From assembly GCA_964583165.1 (NCBI GenBank), contig CAZOVK010000054.1, forward strand, positions 1 through 15,459: a DNA stretch of 15,459 nt, read 5' to 3'. Shown here in pieces: positions 1 to 6,558 of the stretch. The DNA is from CAZOVK01 sp964583165 (GTDB taxonomy: Bacteria > Bacillota > Clostridia > Lachnospirales > WRAX01). Below the pieces are notes generated by a model. That model saw only the letters and a list, made by a program, of their open reading frames with translations, was not told the DNA's origin and made no database searches. Made by a program: the position numbers and the translations under genes. Every line of letters starts with the position of its first letter. The stretch's first letter is position 1.

Positions 1-6
1 TCTACG

Positions 7-342
7 CTAGAATGGTAAGCCCATCCCTATGCCGCCTGTGATTTTGCCCATTTCGGCGTTTGATGTTTCCTCAACCATGCGAACGGCTTCGTTGACTGCC
101 GCTATAATGAGGTCTTGGAGCATCTCGGCATCTTCCGGGTCTATTACGTCTGGGTTAATTGTAAGGCTCTGAATCTGTTTCTTGCCGGTTATTGTCAGTT
201 TAATTGCGCCGCCGCCGCTCGTTATGTCGTATGTGCGGCTTTCCAGCTCCTCTTGAAGTTGTTCGATTTGCTTTTGCATTTTCTGTGCTTGTTTCATCAG
301 ATTATTCATATTGCCGGGCATTCCCGAAAATCCCTTTGCCAT
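7..342 (-). CDS. ybaB: YbaB/EbfC family nucleoid-associated protein
   Basis: A 111-residue protein of the YbaB/EbfC family, small dimeric DNA-binding proteins that coat the nucleoid. The N-terminus has a Gly/Met/Asn-rich stretch with the family pattern NLMKQAQKMQ at about residues 14-23. It runs into a Gln/Glu/Lys-rich helix to about residue 36, then a beta region (GGGAIKLTITG), then an acidic helix (DPEDAEMLQDLI) and a Gly/Met-rich tail (GGIGMGLPF). Length is normal for the family. The ATG start has a GGAGGT site 5 bases upstream. It lies 17 bases after dnaX, as in Bacillus where dnaX, yaaK (ybaB) and recR are adjacent, so recR is expected just beyond the left edge but is not visible. Identification is firm; the precise role in any Bacillota is inferred from the family. 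Confidence 0.96.
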   Translation of the reverse strand: MAKGFSGMPGNMNNLMKQAQKMQKQIEQLQEELESRTYDITSGGGAIKLTITGKKQIQSLTINPDVIDPEDAEMLQDLIIAAVNEAVRMVEETSNAEMGKITGGIGMGLPF

Positions 343-359
343 AGTGTACCTCCGTCTAT

Positions 360-1862
360 TTAAGAGAAATATTTATCCCAATCATCTGGTTGTGCGTCTT
401 TGCGCGTGCCGAATCGACTGTCGAAGTCGGCGCGGGTGATGACGTGGTAGGTTGGTAGTGTGCCGAAATGCTTAGTCAGCATGTCTGTTAATTGTTCAGC
501 TTTGCTGTTTAGCATTGTTGCTGTTACGGGGTTTTCACAGATTATATATAACGCGCCGTCGCGGGTTTGAGCTTCTGTCCGCTCTAGGACTTTAAGGCTG
601 CCCTTGGCGTTTTTGGCTACGAAGTCCTTCCAGCCGCTCGATATGTCTGTTGCGGGTTTTATTGGAGCGGGTCTTGGCTCAGCTTTCGCGCTCGGGTTGG
701 GTTGTTGACTTGTTGTCGGCGCGGTTTTGGTTGTGGCTTGTTGGGTTACTTGGCGTTCTTTCTTAGGCATTGGCATTTCTTCTTGCGCCGTTGAAAGTTT
801 CAAACAAGTCAGTTCGAATAGTAACCTTGCGTTTTTGGTGTACCTCATTTGTGACTGTAGCCCCGCGAAGACTTCTGCATAAGTTAGGAGCTTATACATT
901 TCTATGCTATTAGCTTGCGTTTTAAGCATTTGGGCGTATTCGGGTGTGATATTCATATCCAACCCGCCTGAGGCTTTGACGACAAGTAGGTTTCGTAGGT
1001 GAGTAATCATATCGACTGTGAATTGGCTTACATCACGCCCACCGTCAATGGCTGACGCGATTAACTCCAGACAACTTGCGCTGTTTTCTTCACTGATGGC
1101 GCGGGTTAGGTCAAACAGGGCTGTCTTACTTACAGCGCCGAAACAACTTTCGACACGCTCAACCGTCAACCGCTCACCGGCAAAATAGGCTATACACTGG
1201 TCTGAAAGTGTCAACGCGTCACGCATGGAACCGTCAGCCTGTGAAGCTATATAATCTATAGCGGCTTCATCTGCTTCTATGCCCTCTGCCATAAAAATCT
1301 TAGATATTGCCTCTATCATGGGTCTGAAGCCAACGCGCCTTAAATCGAAGCGCTGACAGCGCGAAAGAACTGTTTGTAATAGCTTTTGTGGGTCGGTTGT
1401 TGCCAACAGGAATATAACATGCGGCGGCGGTTCTTCGAGCGTTTTCAGAAACGCGTTAAACGCCTGTGGTGTCATCATGTGCACCTCGTCAATGATATAA
1501 ACGCGATATCGCCCCATTGTCGGCGGAAAAACCACAGAATCCGCTATGTCACGGACGTCGTCAACGCCGTTATGCGTCGCCGCGTCCATCTCAATGACGT
1601 TCATGTTCTGACCGCTTAATGTCGCCTTACATGTCATACACTCATTACAAGGTTCGCCGTCATGCGGGTTCTCACAATTCACGGCACGCGCCATGATTTT
1701 GGCAAGCGTTGTCTTACCCGTGCCGCGTGTTCCACAAAACAAATAGGCATGAGAAATACGCCCACTGCGCACCTGACCCAACAATGCGCGGACAATCGCC
1801 TCTTGCCCAACCACTTCGCCGAAAGTTTTCGGTCGCCATTTTCTATAAAGCGCGTAATTCAT
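360..1862 (-). CDS. dnaX: DNA polymerase III subunit gamma/tau (clamp-loader ATPase)
   Basis: This is the AAA+ motor subunit of the replicative clamp loader, which loads the beta sliding clamp on DNA in the cytoplasm. The 500-residue protein opens with the family signature YRKWRPKTFGEVVGQ. It shows a Walker A motif GTRGTGKTT (residues 44-52), a four-cysteine zinc module (C63, C72, C75, C78), Walker B IIDEVHM (123-129) and the sensor/arginine motif LSRCQRFD (166-173). The collar region follows to about residue 350, then a low-complexity Pro/Thr/Gln/Lys linker (about 360-405) and a C-terminal domain. I see no A-rich slippery heptamer like that of E. coli dnaX, so one full-length product is likely. 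The ATG has only a weak ribosome site. It begins about 38 bases after the SRP RNA end with no terminator between, so read-through from the SRP promoter is likely; a TATAAT at 1892-1897 lacks a good -35 partner. Confidence 0.97.
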   Translation of the reverse strand: MNYALYRKWRPKTFGEVVGQEAIVRALLGQVRSGRISHAYLFCGTRGTGKTTLAKIMARAVNCENPHDGEPCNECMTCKATLSGQNMNVIEMDAATHNGVDDVRDIADSVVFPPTMGRYRVYIIDEVHMMTPQAFNAFLKTLEEPPPHVIFLLATTDPQKLLQTVLSRCQRFDLRRVGFRPMIEAISKIFMAEGIEADEAAIDYIASQADGSMRDALTLSDQCIAYFAGERLTVERVESCFGAVSKTALFDLTRAISEENSASCLELIASAIDGGRDVSQFTVDMITHLRNLLVVKASGGLDMNITPEYAQMLKTQANSIEMYKLLTYAEVFAGLQSQMRYTKNARLLFELTCLKLSTAQEEMPMPKKERQVTQQATTKTAPTTSQQPNPSAKAEPRPAPIKPATDISSGWKDFVAKNAKGSLKVLERTEAQTRDGALYIICENPVTATMLNSKAEQLTDMLTKHFGTLPTYHVITRADFDSRFGTRKDAQPDDWDKYFS

Positions 1863-1900
1863 GCCATTTATCCAGACTAAAACTCGATATTATTATAAAT

Positions 1901-2170
1901 CCCGTGCGCCCTACTTCGACATTTCCCCCCAGGCGTTTATCGGCCAGTTAACTCGGGCAAAGCTACCTCGCGGCACACAGGGCGGGCGGCTTAGTGCTGC
2001 TTCCTTCCGGACCTGACACGATTCACCGTTCCCTATTGCGCAAGACTCTACCGTCAACATCACTTAACCAACTCTGACCCCAAGAGGAAGGAGCCTAAGA
2101 AAGGGCAAAAACCCCGCTACAGCGGACTGCGGGCTACAGGGAACCGCTACCTCCCCGGCTTGCACGGAAA
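1901..2170 (-). ncRNA. ffs: Signal recognition particle RNA, large (scRNA) type
   Basis: The minus strand carries the diagnostic SRP core GTCAGGTCCGGAAGGAAGCAGC in two overlapping parts, GTCAGGTCCGGAAGG and GGAAGCAGC (1996-2017), which forms the Ffh-binding helix 8. It also carries the Alu-domain start GCCGGGGAGGTAGCGG (2144-2159). The later segments GTGTGCCGCGAGG and GTTAACTGGCC and the TTGACG-TTGCGCAA stretch match the Bacillus subtilis scRNA from memory in order and spacing. The ends pair: CCGTGC near 2162-2167 with GCACGG near 1902-1907, giving a molecule of about 270 bases, the usual size of the Gram-positive long form. The RNA scaffolds Ffh for co-translational targeting of membrane proteins. 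Mature ends are approximate. It precedes dnaX as in Bacillus. Confidence 0.95.
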
Positions 2171-2202
2171 CTTGGCTACAACATCTTAGATATTGTATAG
2201 AC

Positions 2203-2231
2203 ATTATATAATACGAGAAAAACCTTGTCAA
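2203..2231 (-). promoter_or_regulatory. Consensus housekeeping promoter of the SRP RNA
   Basis: On the minus strand TTGACA (2226-2231) and TATAAT (2203-2208) are both perfect matches to the vegetative sigma factor hexamers and are separated by exactly 17 bases. Transcription should start near 2196, about 30 bases before the SRP RNA core, implying a short 5' leader that is processed. Such strength fits an abundant stable RNA and probably also supplies dnaX and ybaB. Confidence 0.9.
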
Positions 2232-2239
2232 TACTCAAA

Positions 2240-2271
2240 AATAACGAAATAAAACCGCCCGAAGGCGGTTT
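2240..2271 (-). terminator. Rho-independent terminator after the C39 peptidase gene
   Basis: Reading the minus strand, AAACCGCC (2264-2271), loop TTCG, and GGCGGTTT (2252-2259) form a perfect 8-bp stem with a stable tetraloop, followed by a T-rich tail (TATTTCGTTATTTTT). It starts 8 bases after the stop codon of the C39 peptidase gene and closes the DUF885-C39 unit. The SRP promoter begins about 20 bases further downstream. Confidence 0.9.
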
Positions 2272-2279
2272 AACTGAAA

Positions 2280-2975
2280 CTAAGGTGACACAACGACTGC
2301 CTGCATACCCATTTCGGCATAGCGGAGCTTCACTAACTCTTTAGGGAACTCGACAACGCCGTTACTGTTGTAGGGGTCTGCGAAGATGTAGTTGTCGCGG
2401 TTAAAACCCGCGAGCACTAAACAATGTTCCCCGCGTGTCCACGTGAATGTATTGTTTGTGCCTTCGATTACCCATGATTTGCCGGGGCTTGAAGCCGCCA
2501 TGTTGATTGTCGCCCATACCAAAACGGGTATGCCCTTATTGATATATCGTTTGCATAAGTCATCCATACTCACGCCGTTTAATGTCTTTACTGTCATATC
2601 AGCGCTTACGATTTTCCTTATCGCCTTCTCAATCACAGGCGCGAAACATCCGAAACTGCTTGAACTGCGCGGGTCACCCGCGAATTTCTCATAGGGGTTC
2701 GCGCCGTATGTTATGCCGTCAACCACCGTGAACCCCTGTTTATCGAGATAATCGTCAATAAACTCGTCGATGCTTATGTCATAACCCCAGAACCTAAGCA
2801 TCATGACAGCGCTCACGCTCTCACAACCTGTCGGGTAGTTTGCCTGTGACAGATATGGTATGTATAACATCTTCTCACTTGGCGAGAAAAACAGCGCATA
2901 CACCACAGCCGCCACTATACCGATAAACAAAAACCCAACAAGCGGATTGCGCCGCCTTCTTCTAGTCTGCGTCAT
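2280..2975 (-). CDS. Membrane-anchored C39-like cysteine peptidase
   Basis: A 231-residue protein with the papain-like fold of the C39 peptidase family (C39_2 type). The N-terminus has a run of arginines (residues 5-9) followed by a hydrophobic segment (about 11-30), which reads as an uncleaved signal anchor placing the rest outside the membrane. The catalytic domain shows the oxyanion glutamine Q44 in YLSQANYPTGCES, the nucleophile C51, H184 in GEHCLVLAGF, and D200 in FADPYNS. I chose the ATG at 2975 because GGAG lies 4 bases before it; a TTG at 2996 would add 7 residues but has no ribosome site. It overlaps the DUF885 gene by 14 bases, so translation is probably coupled. There is no ABC transporter, so it is not a bacteriocin-processing exporter; the substrate is unknown. 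Confidence 0.85.
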   Translation of the reverse strand: MTQTRRRRRNPLVGFLFIGIVAAVVYALFFSPSEKMLYIPYLSQANYPTGCESVSAVMMLRFWGYDISIDEFIDDYLDKQGFTVVDGITYGANPYEKFAGDPRSSSSFGCFAPVIEKAIRKIVSADMTVKTLNGVSMDDLCKRYINKGIPVLVWATINMAASSPGKSWVIEGTNNTFTWTRGEHCLVLAGFNRDNYIFADPYNSNGVVEFPKELVKLRYAEMGMQAVVVSP

Positions 2976-4614
2976 CAATCTCCACAAGGCTTTCAAAGTC
3001 TTTGTAATAGCTCTGACGTTCGGGCTCTGACAGTTTCAAGAGTTGCTCGAAGTTTTCAAGGCTGATTCTACCCGCCGCGAAGAGCATTTCGGTGTATGTC
3101 TTCTTGTCGAAACCGTACTGCTTCTCCCAGTCGCACAGCTTCTTCATGCCATAGTAATAAGAAGTGAAATAACCGAGCATATCCTCGTGAGCCTGAACCT
3201 GACCACGCGCAATATGGCGTTCGAAGCCCAATTCTTTCTGATAGAGCGCGACGGCATCGGATATAGGGTTGCCGTAGTAGCGAAGCATGAGGTCAATCTT
3301 TATACGAACAGCCGTATGGTGGCGGCGGTAGGCAACGAACAGCGCGAAGAATGGGTCTTCTTCAAACACGAACTCGAACAGACGCTCCGAACGGTGAGCC
3401 GTGCCCTCTGTAATGGGCGTGCTCTTCGCGCCGTATTTGACTGTTGCGGGCAATGGGTCAACCGTTGTGCGAAGGAATTGAACGTGGTGACCGGGGTAGG
3501 CTTCATGAACTGTATTCATCTTAATCCAACCGTCTGTCACGGCGCGGAAGTTGTAGTTATTAAGGAACATCTGCCCCCTAAGCGGTCTTCTGCGCGGGCA
3601 ACCGCCGCCGTAACCGCCCCACGGGTAACTCACCTTTAACTGTTCATAGACGGGTAGAATGTCACACACCTCGCCGACGGGCATCCAGACATACTCCTGT
3701 GCGGCCGCCTGTGTGCGCTTGATATACTCGTTGCCGCGCCTGAACATCTCCTCAGGTGTATCACACGGCCCTGCGTATTTAAGCAGTATGTTATTGACCT
3801 CTTCCATTGTCCGTGGCATGGGGTCGGGAATGTTAATCTTTGACATAATCTCAAACACTTCTGCGCGTGTCTTCTCTATCTCGGCTTCATGCCACGCAAG
3901 GATTTCGTCAAGGTTGACACCGACTTCATTGCGCAAGATTCCGCGGTAGTAATCGACATCAAGACGAATAATATCGTCATCCGACGATTGCTTCTGCTCA
4001 GGCAAACCCTTTTTCGCAAGCAAAACCTCCACATCACTGCGCCATTCACACATTTGACGGCTCAAATCCGTCAAAACGCGTGACATCTCGCTGATTTGCG
4101 AATCGGTCAAAGACGGGAAATACTCACCCAATCGTGTGACCTCTACCTCAATTGTCGCGCATGTAACGCGTATCATATCAGTGAACGCTTTCAAATTCAT
4201 GGGAGAAACGTCGTTAATCCAGCCCTTTATAGCCGAATAAACCTCGGCCGCCTTACCCAGACGCTTCACCATCTCATCGTATTTCACATCATCCGGGCGT
4301 GAATCGTTTCTGACGTAACTATAAAACATCCACATAAAGCCTTGTATGTATCGCGCGGGTTTCTCAAATCGCGAGTCTAACCCCGTCATTTGCGCCGCGA
4401 GATAATCAGCCAAATGGCTCTTCAAAATCCCGTGGACACGCGTTTCGGTTGGCAAGTCCACAAGCCTTTGCGCTAGGTCGCCAAGCTTTGTCTGAATATC
4501 GAGCTTGCGCTCGATATGTGGGATGAACACCTTGTCGTGTTCGGCTTCACGCATATACTGCGCTAAATCGCGGTCGAGTTCGCGGTACATCATATTTAAT
4601 TGTAATGTATCCAT
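2962..4614 (-). CDS. DUF885 family putative zinc metallopeptidase
   Basis: A 550-residue protein of the DUF885 family, thought to be metallo-carboxypeptidases or related zinc hydrolases. The defining motif HEAYPGHH is at residues 370-377 (H370, E371 and H376 the likely metal and catalytic residues). It is followed by the second family block TEGTAHRSERLFE with E403, which in most members reads EGWA and probably completes the metal site. The rest is largely helical, with no signal peptide, so it should be cytoplasmic. I take the ATG at 4614, preceded by GGGGGTG; the frame stays open upstream, but those residues (poor in charge, cysteine-rich) lie over the promoter at 4636-4664. It is the first gene of a two-gene unit with the C39 peptidase. 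The reaction and substrate are inferred from family only. Confidence 0.88.
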   Translation of the reverse strand: MDTLQLNMMYRELDRDLAQYMREAEHDKVFIPHIERKLDIQTKLGDLAQRLVDLPTETRVHGILKSHLADYLAAQMTGLDSRFEKPARYIQGFMWMFYSYVRNDSRPDDVKYDEMVKRLGKAAEVYSAIKGWINDVSPMNLKAFTDMIRVTCATIEVEVTRLGEYFPSLTDSQISEMSRVLTDLSRQMCEWRSDVEVLLAKKGLPEQKQSSDDDIIRLDVDYYRGILRNEVGVNLDEILAWHEAEIEKTRAEVFEIMSKINIPDPMPRTMEEVNNILLKYAGPCDTPEEMFRRGNEYIKRTQAAAQEYVWMPVGEVCDILPVYEQLKVSYPWGGYGGGCPRRRPLRGQMFLNNYNFRAVTDGWIKMNTVHEAYPGHHVQFLRTTVDPLPATVKYGAKSTPITEGTAHRSERLFEFVFEEDPFFALFVAYRRHHTAVRIKIDLMLRYYGNPISDAVALYQKELGFERHIARGQVQAHEDMLGYFTSYYYGMKKLCDWEKQYGFDKKTYTEMLFAAGRISLENFEQLLKLSEPERQSYYKDFESLVEIDDAD

Positions 4615-4635
4615 TCTTACACCCCCATGCCAAAT

Positions 4636-4664
4636 ATTGTAACATATGCACTGTGCTTTTACAA
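4636..4664 (-). promoter_or_regulatory. Promoter of the DUF885-C39 unit
   Basis: On the minus strand TTGTAA (4659-4664) and TACAAT (4636-4641) are 17 bases apart, and TG one base before the -10 hexamer gives an extended -10. The expected start near 4629 leaves a leader of about 15 bases before the ATG at 4614, just enough for the GGGGGTG ribosome site. Confidence 0.65.
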
Positions 4665-4750
4665 TCACTAACATATCTATGCAAATAACCTTCATTCACA
4701 CACAGCATGTCACCCCCATATGCTTAAATAAAACGGCTATGGGTGATTTT

Positions 4751-5302
4751 ATGAAGATTTTCATCGACCCCGGACATGGTGGCAAGGACCCGGGCGCTGT
4801 CGCGGCTTCAGGGCTTCAGGAGGCAGGCGTGAATTTGAGCGTGTCTCTCATGCTCGGTCAGATTCTGCAAGACCAAGGTATTGACGTTATTTATTCGCGA
4901 ACGACAAACGTGTTCGTGAGTTTGTCTGACCGCGCAAAGATGGCTAATGACTGGGGCGCGAACTATTTCGTCAGTGTACATTGCAATTCGTCAGAGATAA
5001 CAAGCGCGGGTGGCTCAGAAACACTGTTCTACAAACCCGGCGGGCGCGCCGAGGCTCTTGCGGGCGATATACAGGTTGCGCTAGTCAAGGCAAATGGCCT
5101 GCAAAACCGTGGCATCAAGGCACAGAATGTAGCCGTGTTAAGGCTAACGAAAATGCCCGCTTGTCTGGTTGAACTGGGCTTTTTGTCAAACCCAGAAGAA
5201 GCGGCCCTGCTAGCCAAACCCGAGTTTCAGCGCATTTGCGCGCAAGGTATCGCGGATGGGATTGACAATTACCTATCCGTTCGGCAATCATTTGTCATTT
5301 GA
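4751..5302 (+). CDS. N-acetylmuramoyl-L-alanine amidase (Amidase_3), no signal peptide
   Basis: A 183-residue zinc amidase that cuts the bond between MurNAc and L-alanine in peptidoglycan. The protein is one complete Amidase_3 domain. It has DPGHGGKDPG with zinc ligand H9, E24 in LQEAGVNL, H77 in SVHCNS, and the catalytic E141 in LVELGFLSN. There is no signal peptide, SH3, SPOR or LysM domain. That is unusual for a vegetative autolysin and resembles endolysins or the mother-cell amidase CwlC of Bacillus, which also lacks a signal. I use the ATG at 4751, preceded by GGGTGA; an in-frame ATG at 4739 lacks a site. It diverges from the DUF885 gene and is followed directly by a terminator, so it is probably monocistronic. 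The enzyme class is firm; the physiological role is inference. Confidence 0.92.
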   Translation: MKIFIDPGHGGKDPGAVAASGLQEAGVNLSVSLMLGQILQDQGIDVIYSRTTNVFVSLSDRAKMANDWGANYFVSVHCNSSEITSAGGSETLFYKPGGRAEALAGDIQVALVKANGLQNRGIKAQNVAVLRLTKMPACLVELGFLSNPEEAALLAKPEFQRICAQGIADGIDNYLSVRQSFVI

Positions 5303-5334
5303 AAAAAAGCCCTCCATTGCGGGGGCTTCTTTTT
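5303..5334. terminator. Bidirectional terminator between amidase and the PLP enzyme gene
   Basis: AAGCCCTC (5307-5314) pairs with GGGGGCTT (5321-5328) around the loop CATTGC, including one G-T pair. On the plus strand it is followed by CTTTTTG. On the minus strand the same stem is followed by a run of seven T. It begins at the amidase stop codon and can serve the convergent gene as well, if transcription passes the inverted repeat between them. Confidence 0.85.
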
Positions 5335-5340
5335 GTTTAT

Positions 5341-5472
5341 AGCAATTCAACAAAGTAACGCAACTTCGCCTATCAGCTCAAAACGTTTCGCTACCTGCAT
5401 TTTCCTTGAAAATGCTCGTTCGCTCAACAGAGCTGATTTAACGTCTCAGTTGCGTTTATATATTGAATTGCT
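5341..5472. repeat. 132-base imperfect inverted repeat, MITE-like or long hairpin
   Basis: Four nested matching blocks fold the whole stretch on itself. AGCAATTCAA (5341-5350) pairs with TTGAATTGCT (5463-5472). AACGCAACT (5357-5365) pairs with AGTTGCGTT (5448-5456). ATCAGCTC (5372-5379) pairs with GAGCTGAT (5430-5437). GCATTTTC (5397-5404) pairs with GAAAATGC (5408-5415) round a 3-base loop. No reading frame of note lies inside. The right end touches the stop codon (5473) of the PLP enzyme gene and the left end follows the amidase terminator. The 10-base perfect termini suggest a miniature inverted-repeat element, but no clear target duplication beyond TTTA/TTTA is seen. A structured RNA or 3'-end stabiliser is the alternative. 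Confidence 0.75.
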
Positions 5473-6453
5473 TTAGAATGATTTAGTATAGTTAAAAATC
5501 GCGGGCGAACCCCCTGTATGGACGAATACAACGGCTTCATATTCATCAAGAGAACCCGTTTGAAGTAGGTCAATCATTCCGCTCATAGCCTTGCCCGTAT
5601 ATACCGGGTCAAGAATGATGCCTTCTGTTTTGCCAACGAGTTTGATGGCTTCGTTGCCTGCTTGGGTGGGTATGCCGTAACGTTCGCCATAGTATTTGTC
5701 ATGAACGATAATGTCAGACGCTTCAACACTCATGTCAAGGTTCAGATATTCGATTGTGTCTTTGATGAGTGCTCCGACATTTGCCTGTTGTTTGGCTGTT
5801 TCGCGGCTCACTGCTACGCCATTGACCTTAGCGTGTGGCAAGTACAGGCGTTGACCGATTTCGAGGCCCGCTTGTGTGCCCGCAGAACCCGTCGCGACAA
5901 ATACCGCGCCGATAGCAATGTCTAACGCCGCGGACTGTTCGGCGATTTCCTTCATGCTCTCAATATACCCTATTGTACCGAGTGGGTTTGATGCGCCGAG
6001 GGGCACGAAGTATGGTTTTTTGCCCGCTTCGGTTAGTTGCGCCGCGATTTCTTCACAACGCGCGGGGCATTTTGTTTCGTCTGTCTCATAATAGAGTGTC
6101 GCGCCCATTATACCAAACAGGAACAAATTCCCTTGCGGGTCATCTGTCATTTCGCCGTTAATCACAATATGCGACTCCATGCCCAGTTTCACGGCATATG
6201 CGATTGTCTGGCGCACGTGGTTCGACTGAGGCCCACCCCATGTGACTACGGCATTTGCGCCAATCTCTCGCGCGTCATACATCACAAAGTCCAGTTTGCG
6301 TGTCTTGTTGCCGCCGTTGCCCATTTCCGTGAGGTCATCACGCTTCATGAAAATACGTGGCTTCGCGCCTATTGAACGGCGTAGATTCGCCAGCTCAACA
6401 AACGGTGTTGGTCTGCTTATATAGCCCAGATGCGGTCTGAAAAATGTTTCCAA
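5473..6453 (-). CDS. D-cysteine desulfhydrase / ACC deaminase family PLP enzyme
   Basis: A 326-residue fold-type II PLP enzyme. The PLP lysine is K50 in GNGGNKTRKL, the substrate-carboxylate loop is GGPQSNH (S77), and the phosphate loop is ATGSAGTQAG (187-196). The family tyrosine is Y285 in LDPVYTGKA. True ACC deaminases have Glu after that tyrosine and Leu in the HLGG motif; here they are T286 and T313 (HTGG), the pattern of D-cysteine desulfhydrases. I therefore favour conversion of D-cysteine to pyruvate, sulfide and ammonia. The start is TTG, backed by GGAGG 8 bases upstream and the normal N-terminus of the family. It diverges from a PatB/MalY-type C-S lyase, suggesting linked sulfur amino acid breakdown. 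No clear promoter was found in front of it. Confidence 0.88.
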   Translation of the reverse strand: METFFRPHLGYISRPTPFVELANLRRSIGAKPRIFMKRDDLTEMGNGGNKTRKLDFVMYDAREIGANAVVTWGGPQSNHVRQTIAYAVKLGMESHIVINGEMTDDPQGNLFLFGIMGATLYYETDETKCPARCEEIAAQLTEAGKKPYFVPLGASNPLGTIGYIESMKEIAEQSAALDIAIGAVFVATGSAGTQAGLEIGQRLYLPHAKVNGVAVSRETAKQQANVGALIKDTIEYLNLDMSVEASDIIVHDKYYGERYGIPTQAGNEAIKLVGKTEGIILDPVYTGKAMSGMIDLLQTGSLDEYEAVVFVHTGGSPAIFNYTKSF

Positions 6454-6481
6454 ATTATCCCCCTCCGTTTTCTTCTATCAC

Positions 6482-6510
6482 TTTACAAAAACGCCGAAAA
6501 GCGTTATTAT
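6482..6510 (+). promoter_or_regulatory. Promoter of the C-S lyase gene with a palindrome in the spacer
   Basis: TTTACA (6482-6487) and TATTAT (6505-6510) are separated by 17 bases, each one or two bases off consensus. The predicted start near 6517 gives a leader of about 40 bases before the ATG at 6559. An inverted repeat AACGC-CGAAAA-GCGTT (6490-6505) fills the spacer and touches the -10 box, where a repressor could bind. Confidence 0.7.
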
Positions 6511-6558
6511 GGTCTTGACAGGGTTCTACCCTAAGCTAACTTTAAGGAGATGCGTAAA

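Noticed and set aside
360..1862. Programmed frameshift in dnaX giving a short gamma product
   Set aside because: No A- or T-rich slippery heptamer followed by a hairpin was seen in the expected part of the gene.
2280..2975. C39 peptidase as part of a bacteriocin export system
   Set aside because: There is no ABC transporter, precursor peptide or immunity gene nearby, and the protein lacks the transporter domains of bacteriocin-processing C39 proteins.
3043..3639. 198-codon open frame on the plus strand opposite the DUF885 gene
   Set aside because: It lies wholly antisense to the DUF885 catalytic region, including the HEAYPGHH motif, has no ribosome site worth noting and no recognisable domain. 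It is a shadow of the real gene.
4751..5302. Amidase as part of a prophage lysis module
   Set aside because: No holin, tail or integrase gene is near; both neighbours are ordinary chromosomal genes and the gene has its own terminator.
6490..6505. AACGC/GCGTT stem as a minus-strand terminator
   Set aside because: The stem is only 5 bp with a weak T-run (TTTTTG on the minus strand), and it sits between two genes that diverge, where no minus-strand transcript needs ending.
6515..6543. TTGACA at 6515-6520 as -35 box of the C-S lyase gene
   Set aside because: Seventeen bases downstream the sequence is AACTTT, not a -10 box; TTTACA-17-TATTAT just upstream is much better.
6454..6558. SAM riboswitch or T-box leader in front of the sulfur metabolism genes
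   Set aside because: The divergent region is only 105 bases and shows no conserved riboswitch core, no T-box sequence and no anti-terminator arrangement.
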